Shown here: positions 18,579 through 26,845 of the stretch, piece by piece | How positions within the stretch are numbered: position 1 is the first letter of the stretch | How the letters are laid out: each line of letters begins with the position of its first letter | Source of the DNA: Rhizobium sp. BK196 | GTDB taxonomy: Bacteria; Pseudomonadota; Alphaproteobacteria; Rhizobiales; Rhizobiaceae | Reading direction: 5' to 3' | Length of the DNA stretch: 64,000 bases | Assembly (NCBI RefSeq): GCF_014193255.1 | Contig: NZ_JACHZB010000001.1 | Span: 186,001-250,000, forward strand | The notes under the pieces: generated by a model | What the model saw: the letters and a program-made list of their open reading frames with translations, nothing else | What the model was told of the DNA's origin: nothing | The model's database searches: none | Translations under genes and position numbers: made by a program

Positions 18579-18725
18579 GATGATCTCTGCTTTCTCGCGG
18601 TGATTGAAGATCGCGCGGCACCTACACGAAGCAGGGTGCGCACCTAAAGACCACTGCCATTCCCAGCTTCGGCACGATAGTTTGGTTTCCCGGTACTCTG
18701 TGTCGCAAGAAAAGGAACGCCGAAG

Positions 18726-19607
18726 TTGGATATTGAAGAGCTTCAGACATTTGTCGAGGTCGCTGACGCCGGTGGTGTATCGCCAGCCGCCCGGCGTCTC
18801 GGGATCGCGAAGTCAATCGTCAGCCGCAGACTTTTGCGCCTGGAAACAGAACTTGGCGTCCAGCTTCTGGCACGCACCACGCGTGGCGCAGCGCTCACGG
18901 AAGCCGGGATGACATTTCGCGACTATGCGGCGCGTGTCGTCGCCGAAATAGCATCGGCAAGAGAGACGCTATCGCCTGAAGGCGAACTTCGTGGTCGGCT
19001 GCGCATTGCCGCGCCACTTTCTTTCGGTCCGACCCATTTCGCGCCAGTCTTGGCGGACATGGCGCGCCAGCATCCCAAGCTTCATATCACCACGTGCTAC
19101 AGTGACCACATCGTCGACCTTGTCGGCGAGGGCTACGACTGCGCAATCCGCGTCGGCATTTTGCGGGATTCCAGTCTCGTCGCAAAATTTGTCGGTCCGA
19201 TCCTTGCGAAATGGGTAGCAAGTCCCGACTATATCGAGCGTCATGGCGCGCCCCAGACGCCCGAAGAATTCGTCAAGCACGAATGCGTCATGTTGGGGAC
19301 GGAAACTTTTCCCGCCGTCGTAGGCAGAAAAGTCGTCGCGATGAAAGTGCAGGGCAGGTTCAAGGCAGACAATGGCGCGGCCCTCGTCTCGGCAGCGCTG
19401 GCAGGCCTTGGACTCGCGGTTCTTCCCGTCGGTTTGATCGAGGCTCATTTAGCCTCCGGCGCTCTCGTGGAAGTCATGCCGCAGTTTCCCCCACCTAAAA
19501 TCGGCGTCTATGTTGTCCGGCCCCCAGGGCAGAATCCGTCCCGCAAAATCCGTGTTCTCACCGCAATGCTCCTAAAATGTTTTCAGAACCAGGGAGATAT
19601 GACCTGA
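18726..19607 (+). CDS. LysR-type transcriptional regulator
   Basis: A 293-residue LysR regulator. The N-terminal winged helix (LQTFVEVADAGGVSPAARRL, IAKSIVSRRLLRLETELG) is followed by a two-lobe periplasmic-binding-like ligand domain. The start is a TTG at 18726 with an AAGGA site about nine bases upstream. It is divergent from the isochorismatase-family gene, the usual layout for a LysR protein controlling its neighbour. Confidence 0.92.
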   Translation: MDIEELQTFVEVADAGGVSPAARRLGIAKSIVSRRLLRLETELGVQLLARTTRGAALTEAGMTFRDYAARVVAEIASARETLSPEGELRGRLRIAAPLSFGPTHFAPVLADMARQHPKLHITTCYSDHIVDLVGEGYDCAIRVGILRDSSLVAKFVGPILAKWVASPDYIERHGAPQTPEEFVKHECVMLGTETFPAVVGRKVVAMKVQGRFKADNGAALVSAALAGLGLAVLPVGLIEAHLASGALVEVMPQFPPPKIGVYVVRPPGQNPSRKIRVLTAMLLKCFQNQGDMT

Positions 19608-19718
19608 CCAAATACGTGCGGCTTCGCGTGTTTGCGATTATACGACTTTCGTCCGCTTTGGGCTGAGGGCTGTCGTTCAGCTATCTCGAAATGCGCTGAA
19701 GCCATCATAGCGACATCG

Positions 19719-20111
19719 TCAGCAACGATTTCCCGTATTGTCATAGCGCAGCGTGGCTGCCTCGACCTTATCGCCGTTGGCCGCTGCCCATGAACACAGT
19801 GCTTCAAACGGCTGCCGCAGTGAATGGCCGAGTGGCGTAATTGCGTATTCCACGCCAATCGGCTGCGTTGGCAGTACGGTTCTCGTCACAAGGCCGTTCC
19901 GCTCAAGCCTTTTCAAAGCGTCGGCCAGAGCCTTGTGCGTGATCCCATCGAGGCGCCGCTTGATCTCGTTGAAGCGCGAGGGTTTGGGGCAGATCACCGT
20001 GAGGATCAGGATCGTCCATTTGTCAGCGATCTTGTCGAGCACCGGGCGAACCCGTGCCATGTCGTCAAAGGCGCACTGAGAAAGTGCTTCCAGGTCGGTA
20101 TACTCATTCAT
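19719..20111 (-). CDS. HxlR-type winged-helix regulator
   Basis: A 130-residue HxlR regulator: VLDKIADKWTILILTVI, FNEIKRRLDGITHKAL and PIGVEYAITPLGHSLRQP. The N-terminal cysteine is in SQCAFDDM. It is divergent from the SDR gene at 20193, with an 81-base gap that holds an inverted repeat at 20145-20161. The gene pair matches the other HxlR/oxidoreductase pairs in the window. Confidence 0.9.
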   Translation of the reverse strand: MNEYTDLEALSQCAFDDMARVRPVLDKIADKWTILILTVICPKPSRFNEIKRRLDGITHKALADALKRLERNGLVTRTVLPTQPIGVEYAITPLGHSLRQPFEALCSWAAANGDKVEAATLRYDNTGNRC

Positions 20112-20144
20112 ATCTAGGCTACTTCAGGTGCGTAATTGATACCA

Positions 20145-20161
20145 GATATAGGACGTATATC
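20145..20161. promoter_or_regulatory. Inverted repeat between HxlR and SDR
   Basis: GATATA-N5-TATATC, six-base perfect arms, centred in the 81-base gap between divergent hxlR and SDR genes. Its position suits an operator for the HxlR dimer, but the arms are AT-rich and short, so chance cannot be ruled out. Confidence 0.4.
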
Positions 20162-20192
20162 ATGACGAGACCATCAATTGAAAGGATTCACG

Positions 20193-20924
20193 ATGGCTCG
20201 AATGAGTAACAAGGTTGCCCTCATCGTCGGGGGCGCCAAGGGTATCGGCTTGGCAATTGCAGAGCGGCTTTCTGCCGAAGGGGCGAAGGTCTTCATTACC
20301 AGTCGCAGAAGTGAAGATGCCGAGAAGGCGGCCAAGGCTATCGGCAATGACGCGGTCGGCATTGCCGCCGATGCCAGTGTCCCCGAAGATATGGTGGAGG
20401 CTGTCGAAAAAGTGCGCAAAACATTCGGCCGTATCGACGCGCTCGTATTGAATGCAGGCCTTTCCGAGCCTGCGCAAATCGCTGAAATAACGCCGGACCA
20501 TTTCGACCGCCACTTCGGCGTCAACGTCCGCGGGATGGTTTTCGGCCTGCAGGCGGCTCTCCCCGCGATGACGGGAGGCGGGTCCGTCGTCCTCGTCGGA
20601 TCCATTGCCGATAGTGCGGGCTATGCTTCGTACGGAACCTACGCCGCCACCAAAGCGGCCGTCCGTTCCTATGCCCGAACCTGGACGGCAGAACTCGCGC
20701 CCAAAGGTATACGCGTCAACGTGGTTGCGCCCGGCCCAACGGATACGGAAATGATGGCTGCGGTTCCGGAAGACATGCGTGCGGCGCTTGTCGCTCCGAT
20801 CCCGATGGGGCGAATGGCGCGGCCTTCAGAAGTGGCTGCGGCCGCCTTGTTCTTGTTGAGCGACGACGCGAGTTACATCGCCGGTGCCGAACTGTGCGTC
20901 GACGGCGGTTTGCGGCAGGTATAA
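20193..20924 (+). CDS. Short-chain dehydrogenase/reductase
   Basis: A 243-residue SDR: VGGAKGIGLAI, NAGLSEP, the serine in GSIADS, and YAATKAAV (Tyr-x3-Lys). The ATG at 20193 is preceded by AAAGGA; an upstream TTG would add only five residues. Catalytic residues are complete, so activity is expected, probably on a quinone or carbonyl. It is divergent from the HxlR regulator. Confidence 0.92.
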   Translation: MARMSNKVALIVGGAKGIGLAIAERLSAEGAKVFITSRRSEDAEKAAKAIGNDAVGIAADASVPEDMVEAVEKVRKTFGRIDALVLNAGLSEPAQIAEITPDHFDRHFGVNVRGMVFGLQAALPAMTGGGSVVLVGSIADSAGYASYGTYAATKAAVRSYARTWTAELAPKGIRVNVVAPGPTDTEMMAAVPEDMRAALVAPIPMGRMARPSEVAAAALFLLSDDASYIAGAELCVDGGLRQV

Positions 20925-20998
20925 GGTTACGCTCAAACGGTGTACCCGACCTCTAGCAGGTCGGGTACAGCAAAACGCGCTCGATGACAGACCGTCCG

Positions 20999-21526
20999 CT
21001 ACTTGTTCAAATCCTTCGCCATCTGCAGGTGATGCTCCAGCGCCGGGCGCGTCTTGGCGGCCCAGGCCTTCAGGTCCGCATTCTCGCCTTCGTCGCCGTA
21101 GCGCTTGAAGAGATCGACAGCGTCCTCATGAGCCTCTTCCTGGTCGGAATGATATTGCTTGGTGAAATCCTCGCCCTGCAGGCCCTTGAGCTTGTCGAGC
21201 ATCGACTTCTGCCCCGATGTCATCGCCTGCGGGATCGTCGCCTTCACCTTGCCGCCGGAAACCAGCGCCTTCAATTCCTGCGTCGTCTTCTGGTGATCCT
21301 TCACCATCTGCTCTGCGAAAGCCTTGGTCGGTGCATCGGCGCGCTCGACCGCAAGCTTGCTGGATTCGATCTCGAACATGTCTGATGTCGCAGCTTCCGC
21401 CACGAAATCCTCCGTCTTCGGCGCAACGCCGAGGGCGGAATTGACACCGGTTTTTTCTGCCGCCGACTGCGCAAGCACGGGCGATGCGATCAGCACGGCA
21501 AGTCCGGCGATGAGGAAAGGCTTCAT
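20999..21526 (-). CDS. DUF4142 periplasmic protein
   Basis: A 175-residue protein with a signal peptide (MKPFLIAGLAVLIASPVLAQ) and a DUF4142 ferritin-like helical domain (FVAEAATSDMFEIESSKLA, FAEQMVKDHQKTTQEL). The start at 21526 follows an AGGAGAAC ribosome site; a 49-residue extension upstream is not used. The family is periplasmic, predicted four-helix, and of unknown function. Confidence 0.9.
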   Translation of the reverse strand: MKPFLIAGLAVLIASPVLAQSAAEKTGVNSALGVAPKTEDFVAEAATSDMFEIESSKLAVERADAPTKAFAEQMVKDHQKTTQELKALVSGGKVKATIPQAMTSGQKSMLDKLKGLQGEDFTKQYHSDQEEAHEDAVDLFKRYGDEGENADLKAWAAKTRPALEHHLQMAKDLNK

Positions 21527-21591
21527 GATTGTTCTCCTGATTGGGGCGTCATCACGCAACAATTCAGGCGGGTAAAAGTTCCTGTTGTCCG

Positions 21592-22050
21592 TCATAGAAC
21601 TTCGAAGACATCGTACTCGACGCCACCTGCACGCCGGCCGCCTTGCGCAACCGCGACAATCTGGTTGAGCCACGCGTGCGGCGGTGCGGCCGTCTCGAAA
21701 CAGGGTGTCGTTCGCAGATAATAGTCCGAGGGATCGACCGCTTCGCCCCTTGCGAGACGCTCGTCGACGACAGGAGAAGAGCGCCGGACGCCGCGGTAGG
21801 TCATCAGGATCAGGCCGCCGTCGTCAGCGGTAAGCAGGAGCCTGACATCCTGCTGAAACGTGCCGTCCGCGCGCCCGAGCAGGAGGTCGGAACCGATCAG
21901 CGGCGACACCTCTCCTTTCAGGCGCTCGCCCCGGAAATGGCCTCCGGAAACGGGAAACACGCGGCGGTTGCCGGCCGGCGTCTGGCCGAGCTCGATCGCC
22001 GGATGAAGTGTCATGAAGAGTGTCATCAAGTGCCGAGATTGCAGGGACAT
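21592..22050 (-). CDS. DUF3237 family protein
   Basis: A 152-residue DUF3237 protein: LFMTLHPAIELGQTPAGNRR and GGHFRGERLKGEVSP match the family pattern near the start, then LTADDGGLILMTYRGVR. The ATG at 22050 gives the normal N-terminus; a longer reading adds 40 unlikely residues. It forms a beta-barrel-like fold of unknown function. It is divergent from the LysR regulator at 22225, which may regulate it. Confidence 0.88.
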   Translation of the reverse strand: MSLQSRHLMTLFMTLHPAIELGQTPAGNRRVFPVSGGHFRGERLKGEVSPLIGSDLLLGRADGTFQQDVRLLLTADDGGLILMTYRGVRRSSPVVDERLARGEAVDPSDYYLRTTPCFETAAPPHAWLNQIVAVAQGGRRAGGVEYDVFEVL

Positions 22051-22224
22051 GTCGGATCGCCTATTGTTTTCGTGAGCCCTGAAGCGCGTCGCGATCTTAA
22101 GGATCGACCCGCCGCGCGCGGGGTCTGCGGTTTGCGCGACAAGCTCTAGCCGAAGGCGCCCTACCCCCAAAACGCGCTTTGCTTGGCATCTTCACAAGCA
22201 AAACTCATCAAGAGAGAAGAGATC

Positions 22225-23109
22225 ATGCGACCGCCACTGGAGTCTCTGCGAATTCTGGAAGCGTGCGTTTCCGCCTCCAGCTTTGCCCGCGCCGCCGAAC
22301 GCCTGTGCCTGACGCCCGCGGCCGTCAGTCTCCGTATCCGGACGCTCGAGGCCGAGCTTGGCCAGCCATTGTTCGTGCGCGCGGGGCGACGCGTCGTGCC
22401 GACGGCTGCGGCCGCTCGATTGGCTGCCAGAATTCGCCACGCACTGGATGGCATTACCGGTGCGCTCGATGAATTTCAGGCGGCGACACCGCCTCTCAGA
22501 TTGACGGCGCCGCCGACATTCGCCTCGCGCTGGCTGGCACCCCGGCTGGCGCATTATCCCCTGGCAGCGGGATCGCCGATCGAGGTCGACGTCTCCGCCG
22601 ATATTCGCGACCCCAGCGCGTTCGATGTCGCCATAAGAACGGGTCGTGGCGGCTGGGAAGGGCTTGACGAATACCGGCTCGCACCAGTCGAAGTGACACC
22701 CATGCTGGCGCCCGGCCTGCTTGGAACGCGAACCCTGGACAGGCCGGAGGCACTCACCGGTTTGGAGCTGTTGCCGCATCCGGATTGGCAGGCGTGGTTC
22801 ACGGTCGCTCAATGCGAGACGCCGCAGGCTCTGCGGTTTGTCGCAGTCGATTACCCCACGCACGAGCTGGACGCCAATGCAGCAGTGGCAGGCGCAGGTG
22901 TCGCGCTTCTATCGCCTTTGCTGTTTCGCCCGCTCCTGGAAAAGGGACTGCTGATCGCCCCTTTCCCCTATGTGCTGAGCGGGCCGGCCTGGCATTTTGC
23001 GTTGATGCGCGCAGACGACACCCGTCTCGCGCCCCGGCAGCTCTGCGCCTGGCTTCGCGAGCAGGCTCACGCGCCGCTGTCGAGCCAGGCGGACCGCTTA
23101 TCGGGCTAA
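22225..23109 (+). CDS. LysR-type transcriptional regulator
   Basis: A 294-residue LysR protein of the GcvA-like subgroup: LRILEACVSASSFARAAERL and VSLRIRTLEAELGQPLF form the winged helix. The effector domain follows with LTAPPTFASRWLAPRL. The ATG at 22225 lies after AGAGAAGAGATC. It runs tail to tail with the AraC gene, overlapping it by 12 bases, and is divergent from the DUF3237 gene. Confidence 0.92.
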   Translation: MRPPLESLRILEACVSASSFARAAERLCLTPAAVSLRIRTLEAELGQPLFVRAGRRVVPTAAAARLAARIRHALDGITGALDEFQAATPPLRLTAPPTFASRWLAPRLAHYPLAAGSPIEVDVSADIRDPSAFDVAIRTGRGGWEGLDEYRLAPVEVTPMLAPGLLGTRTLDRPEALTGLELLPHPDWQAWFTVAQCETPQALRFVAVDYPTHELDANAAVAGAGVALLSPLLFRPLLEKGLLIAPFPYVLSGPAWHFALMRADDTRLAPRQLCAWLREQAHAPLSSQADRLSG

Positions 23110-23928
23110 GCCAGCCGGCCGCGTTGCGAAGTAGCGCGCCGGTGTCGTCCCGAGCGCCTTCCTGAACATGACGATAAAGGCGGTGACGGACTCGTAGCCG
23201 AGGTCGCTCGACACCCTCTGGACCGTGGCGCCGCCGGCGAGTTCGCGCAGCGCGATGACGAGGTGCAGCTGTCGCCGCCAGCGGCCGAAAGTCAGCCCCG
23301 TTTCCTGAACCATCAGCCGCTTCAGGGATCGCTCGCTCATGGCGACATGGTCTGCCCATTCCGCGAGGGTCCGGCGGTCGCCCGGCTCCGCCGTCAGGGC
23401 GGCGGCGATCGCGGCGATCTTGGGGTGGCTGGATACCGGCAGCTCCAGCCCATCTTTCGGCATCAGCGCCAGTTCGTCCAGCAAGACCCGCACAAGCCGG
23501 CCGACATGATCATCAGACGTATAGCCGCCCGGTTGATCGGCCAGGCGGAGGATCATCTCGCGCAGCATCGGCGAAACGGACAGCGTGCAGCATTCCTGCG
23601 GCAGCGCCGCAGCGTCAGGTTCGACGAACAGGTAGGACAGGCGGGCGTTGGAGGTGACCTGGTTGCTGTGCGGCACGCCGCCCGGGATCCAGACCCCGCA
23701 GTCCGGCGGGACGATCCAAAGGCCGTTTGCGGCCGTGCAGGTCACCGCCCCATGCAAGGCAAGGATAAGCTGTCCCTGCCGATGCTGGTGGCGCGGCACC
23801 TCGGCTTCGTAGTCGCTGAAGTCGACATGCAGGGCGACCGCCGGGCGACCCAACCGGTCGGGATCGGGATCGAAGTCCACGCTGCAGGGGCGCCGCCTCC
23901 TGGCGGATTGGCCTGATTTGGAGATCAT
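23098..23928 (-). CDS. AraC-family transcriptional regulator
   Basis: A 276-residue AraC regulator. The N-terminal cupin-like sensory domain includes HQHRQGQLILAL and PPDCGVWIPGGVPHSN. The C-terminal double helix-turn-helix includes EWADHVAMSERSLKRLM and SSDLGYESVTAFIVMFRKA. Its ribosome site and start codon lie inside a 31-base dyad at 23916-23946, a strong hint of autoregulation. It is divergent from the NmrA-family gene. Confidence 0.92.
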   Translation of the reverse strand: MISKSGQSARRRRPCSVDFDPDPDRLGRPAVALHVDFSDYEAEVPRHQHRQGQLILALHGAVTCTAANGLWIVPPDCGVWIPGGVPHSNQVTSNARLSYLFVEPDAAALPQECCTLSVSPMLREMILRLADQPGGYTSDDHVGRLVRVLLDELALMPKDGLELPVSSHPKIAAIAAALTAEPGDRRTLAEWADHVAMSERSLKRLMVQETGLTFGRWRRQLHLVIALRELAGGATVQRVSSDLGYESVTAFIVMFRKALGTTPARYFATRPAGLAR

Positions 23929-23946
23929 ATGGCATTATCTCCAAAT
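23916..23946. promoter_or_regulatory. Perfect 10-bp dyad, AraC/NmrA operator candidate
   Basis: ATTTGGAGAT at 23916-23925 and its exact complement ATCTCCAAAT at 23937-23946, with an 11-base spacer that includes CATATG. The dyad covers the Shine-Dalgarno and start codon of the minus-strand araC gene, and sits about 56 bases before the plus-strand NmrA start. It could repress both by binding DNA, or act as RNA hairpin hiding the araC ribosome site. Confidence 0.65.
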
Positions 23947-24001
23947 TCGCGTGCAGTGCAATTGGCTACAAGCGGACATCGACAACCCGATGGAGACTAT
24001 C

Positions 24002-24952
24002 ATGCGAATTGCTGTCGTCGGCGCAACCGGCAGGGTCGGCGCCCAACTCACCCGGAACCTGCTTGGCGCAGGGCATCAGGTAAAGGCCCTGTCGAGGGGC
24101 GGTCCAGCCCTGGAGGCACTGGCCGAAATCGGAGCAGAGCCATTCCTCGGAAGTTTTGACACTGGCGCGGGAGAGCTCGACAAGTTCTTTCAGGACGCCG
24201 ATGCCGCCTTCCTGATGGTCAAGACCGACTGGAACAACCTGCAAGGCCACTATCCCGTGGTTGCCCAGCGCTTCGTCGATGCACTCGGCAATTCCCCGGT
24301 CAAACTGGCTGTAAGCCTCTCGGCCATGGGATCGGACGTGAAAGGCAAGACCGGCCATTTTGAATGTTTCTACCATCTGGACCAGAAGCTGAACGAACTT
24401 GCCAATATCGACCTGGTCCATCTGCGCGCCGCCTGGTTCATGGAGGACGTGCTGGCGTGGATGGCGCCGGTCGCGAGATATGGTCGGATCGCCTGGTCTT
24501 GTCAGCCCGATCTGAAGATGCCCTGGGTGGCGACGGATGACATCGCATTGCTTGCGGCCAGGGAGCTGATCAATCCGACGGGCAGGCACCGGGTGATCCG
24601 CGAGGTCGGCTCGGAAGACATCTCGATGAATGAACTGGCCGCGATCATCGGCAAGGAGATCGGCCGGCCGGTAGAGTACCGCTATCTCGAAACAACGCGC
24701 AAGGATGTGGAAGCCGAATTTGTGAAGCGCTTCGGAACGCCAGAGAGATGGCACGATGACACCCTGACTGCCAACGCTTTGAACAATGGCCTGATCCGGT
24801 TCCACGGCGACCACGAGGTTCGCCCGCCGATGCCCACCACAATGGAAACGTTCATCAGGGAGGTCTGGAAGCCGCGTTACCTGGAGGCGGTTGCGGACGA
24901 ACACCAACCGGAGACATTTCAGATGTGGAGCGCAAGGGGCCAGGCGGCGTAG
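24002..24952 (+). CDS. NmrA-family NAD(P)-binding protein
   Basis: A 316-residue atypical SDR: IAVVGATGRVGAQLTRNLLGAG binds the dinucleotide, and the rest matches the NmrA/quinone-oxidoreductase-2-like pattern (FMEDVLAWMAPVARYG, MPWVATDDIALLAA). The start at 24002 follows GGAGACTATC. These proteins either sense the NADP/NADPH state or reduce quinones. The AraC regulator is divergent. Confidence 0.9.
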   Translation: MRIAVVGATGRVGAQLTRNLLGAGHQVKALSRGGPALEALAEIGAEPFLGSFDTGAGELDKFFQDADAAFLMVKTDWNNLQGHYPVVAQRFVDALGNSPVKLAVSLSAMGSDVKGKTGHFECFYHLDQKLNELANIDLVHLRAAWFMEDVLAWMAPVARYGRIAWSCQPDLKMPWVATDDIALLAARELINPTGRHRVIREVGSEDISMNELAAIIGKEIGRPVEYRYLETTRKDVEAEFVKRFGTPERWHDDTLTANALNNGLIRFHGDHEVRPPMPTTMETFIREVWKPRYLEAVADEHQPETFQMWSARGQAA

Positions 24953-25120
24953 ACAAATTCCGCGAACGGCTTCGCGTTGCCAGCGTCGATCGTGGGCATC
25001 TTGTTCATGCCCCTGTAATCTGAACTTTTATGCTTAGTACAAGCATGAAACTCGCATAAAACTTTGATTCACAAACGGCTATCACTATGTTAGATAGCGA
25101 CAGCCGTAGTGATTGGGTGA
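24953..25120. other. AT-rich boundary with small inverted repeats
   Basis: No gene seen between the NmrA stop and the tRNA-like sequence. The stretch is AT-richer than its neighbours and holds small dyads: ATGCTT-N5-AAGCAT near 25031 and ATCACTA (25081-25087) with TAGTGAT (25107-25113). It may be the edge of a transferred segment. Confidence 0.4.
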
Positions 25121-25193
25121 AGTACTCGACAGGACTTGAACCTGTGATCGGGAAGCTACGAAACTCCTGCTCCATCCACTGAGCTACGAGTGC
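25121..25193 (-). tRNA. Degenerate tRNA-like gene, anticodon reads CGT (Thr?)
   Basis: A 73-base cloverleaf can be drawn on the minus strand. The D stem GCTC/GAGC and T stem ACAGG/CCTGT with loop TTCAAGT are perfect. The acceptor stem GCACTCG/CGAGTAC has one C-A mismatch at position 2-71. The anticodon stem GGAGT/CTTCC has a G-T pair and a closing T-C mismatch. The loop TTCGTAG gives anticodon CGT, which would read Thr codon ACG. The 3' end reads TTCA, so no CCA is encoded, unlike most rhizobial tRNAs. It may be a foreign or decayed tRNA, or a mobile-element remnant. Confidence 0.6.
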
Positions 25194-25197
25194 AAGA

Positions 25198-25221
25198 GCG
25201 GACGGCCCGAAAGCCGTCCGC
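25198..25221. repeat. 9-bp perfect hairpin beside tRNA
   Basis: GCGGACGGC and GCCGTCCGC pair perfectly around a six-base loop CCGAAA, directly at the 5' side of the tRNA-like gene. It could be a processing or attenuation structure. Confidence 0.6.
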
Positions 25222-25238
25222 CGCTGTTGCCGACCTAG

Positions 25239-25278
25239 AGCCGCTACCTTTCCTGCCAGGGCTGGGTAGCGGCTTTTC
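25239..25278 (+). terminator. Terminator-like hairpin with T tract
   Basis: AGCCGCTACC (25239-25248) pairs exactly with GGTAGCGGCT (25265-25274), with a 16-base loop, then TTTTCTATTT. It looks like an intrinsic terminator for a plus-strand transcript, although no plus-strand gene sits directly upstream; the nearest is NmrA, some 290 bases away. The loop is long. Confidence 0.45.
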
Positions 25279-25396
25279 TATTTGGAAGGGCCGCGGCCGC
25301 CGGTCGGCGTTACGCTTTGGCCCATCACTCTTCTCGCGATCATCACGATTCTCCTTCTTGGCCATCTATAGCGACATTCGGGTCACCCGACAAGTA

Positions 25397-25451
25397 CTTA
25401 TCGGGTTATCACTTGACTTTTCACCTCAAATACCCGATAAGCCGTTATCGG
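25397..25451 (+). promoter_or_regulatory. Promoter with CCGATAA repeat half-sites
   Basis: A -35-like TTGACT (25413-25418) and, 17 bases on, GATAAG (25436-25441) form a plausible promoter for the gene at 25465. The inverted half-site appears three times: CTTATCGGGT (25397-25406), ACCCGATAAG (25432-25441) and TTATCGG (25445-25451). The second overlaps the -10 element, the classical position of a repressor site. Confidence 0.55.
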
Positions 25452-25464
25452 CAAGGAGAGAAAA

Positions 25465-26430
25465 ATGTCAGAGGCCAACAGCGATACCAAGGTTTCCATG
25501 CTCCCGAAGGAGCGTAGCCCGGCATTTCCTTATATATCGCTCGACCTCGCTATGGAGCGCGTCAAGACGATCTACTCCCAGATCCGTGATCATGCGCAGC
25601 CGAGAGAAGTGCTGGCGAAAGCCTACGGAAAACCCGTCACTAGCAGCGCTACTATCCAGACTTTTGCGACCCTGCTCCAATATGGGCTGCTGGAGAACGT
25701 CGCCGGTCCTACAGGCCGCCGGATGAGGGTTTCCCCTCTGGCGCAAGGCATCTTGCACCCGCATGCCCCCGAGGAAAAAAGGGCGCAGGGATTGAAGAAG
25801 GCAGCGCTTAACCCGCCTATCTTTGCTGAATTGTGGAATAAATTTGGAGACACGGCCGGCCTCAACGACAACGTCCCGCTTTATTACCTGACGTCAGAGC
25901 GTGGGCAACTCTTCGAAGGGTCGGTTTTCACCGACAAGGCTGCTTCGGAGGTCCTGCGAGTTTATCGGGCAACTTTATCCTATGCAGGAATCTCAAGTTC
26001 TGATAACATTCAGTTACCGGCGGAGGAACCAGCGGGATCGCTCCCAGCTACGCCTAAAGCCAAAACTGGTGATCTCGTGCAGGTCGAAATCAATGGCGCG
26101 TTTGTGCTCCCCAAGCCAAAGCGCGTTGAGTCGATTCAGGAGCACGAAGGGAAGTTATGGGTGTTCTTGGAGGGAGAGAAAGCGGCCGTAGAAATGGATA
26201 GCATTATCGTACAAGAAGAGAAGCCAGCCGCATCGCTGCCACCGACACGTGCCTTGCCGCCAACCATCGAAGATGAGCCCGACGAAGGGTGGAGCGAAGA
26301 ACGCTTGATTGACGACGGTGGCGACGAAATCAAGATACGTTACAAGGGTAGCCCATCGAAAGAACGGTACGAGTTTATCCGCGACTACCTAGACTTCAAG
26401 ATTCAGCGGCTTACGAAGAAGCCTAGCTAA
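25465..26430 (+). CDS. Unknown protein with possible winged-helix N-terminus
   Basis: A 321-residue protein not assigned to a known family by eye. Residues 20-110 look like a winged helix (VTSSATIQTFATLLQYGLL and RRMRVSPLAQGIL). A proline- and acid-rich linker (about 190-290) and a charged C-terminus follow. Base composition is lower in GC than the neighbours. The promoter region shows three CCGATAA half-sites, so autoregulation by this protein is possible. It lies next to a tRNA-like sequence, suggesting acquisition by transfer. The ribosome site GGAGAGAAAA precedes the ATG. Confidence 0.75.
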   Translation: MSEANSDTKVSMLPKERSPAFPYISLDLAMERVKTIYSQIRDHAQPREVLAKAYGKPVTSSATIQTFATLLQYGLLENVAGPTGRRMRVSPLAQGILHPHAPEEKRAQGLKKAALNPPIFAELWNKFGDTAGLNDNVPLYYLTSERGQLFEGSVFTDKAASEVLRVYRATLSYAGISSSDNIQLPAEEPAGSLPATPKAKTGDLVQVEINGAFVLPKPKRVESIQEHEGKLWVFLEGEKAAVEMDSIIVQEEKPAASLPPTRALPPTIEDEPDEGWSEERLIDDGGDEIKIRYKGSPSKERYEFIRDYLDFKIQRLTKKPS

Positions 26431-26487
26431 ACCTTCACTGCGTTGCCGATCACGTCGGCGGGGCGCTTCTGTCCTTTCCGGTTGGCA

Positions 26488-26736
26488 TCAAGTTTCTTCT
26501 TTCATGCAATATGAACACACGTCGGTATCGTAATAGCGCTGACCTAGGTCAGCCATATACCTTTTAGCGCTTGCGAGTGTCTCCAGCCCAGGAGAGGGGT
26601 AGCGCGGATACCAATATGTCGGTCCGGTTCCCTTGTCTTGGTTCGCCATCCCCTGCCCATCGCGGCAAAACTTGCATTCTCCGATGTGAATACGCGCCCG
26701 CCTGCTAGGGGGAATGACTTTGACAAAATACGCCAT
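26488..26736 (-). CDS. Small CxxC/CxxC protein of unknown function
   Basis: An 82-residue basic protein with two CxxC pairs, CKFC (about residues 21-24) and CSYC (near residue 76), which would bind one zinc ion, like a small zinc ribbon. No known family is recognised. It faces away from the pentapeptide-repeat gene. It belongs to the lower-GC segment at 25-27 kb. Confidence 0.6.
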   Translation of the reverse strand: MAYFVKVIPPSRRARIHIGECKFCRDGQGMANQDKGTGPTYWYPRYPSPGLETLASAKRYMADLGQRYYDTDVCSYCMKEET

Positions 26737-26845
26737 GCCGCCTCCAATCGCTTTCCGCTAAGCATATAGTAAACCGAGCTTGGATTCGATAGCCTGTCAA
26801 CCGGCTCAAAATTCAAACTGAGGCACTACCGACCGGAGGTACAAA

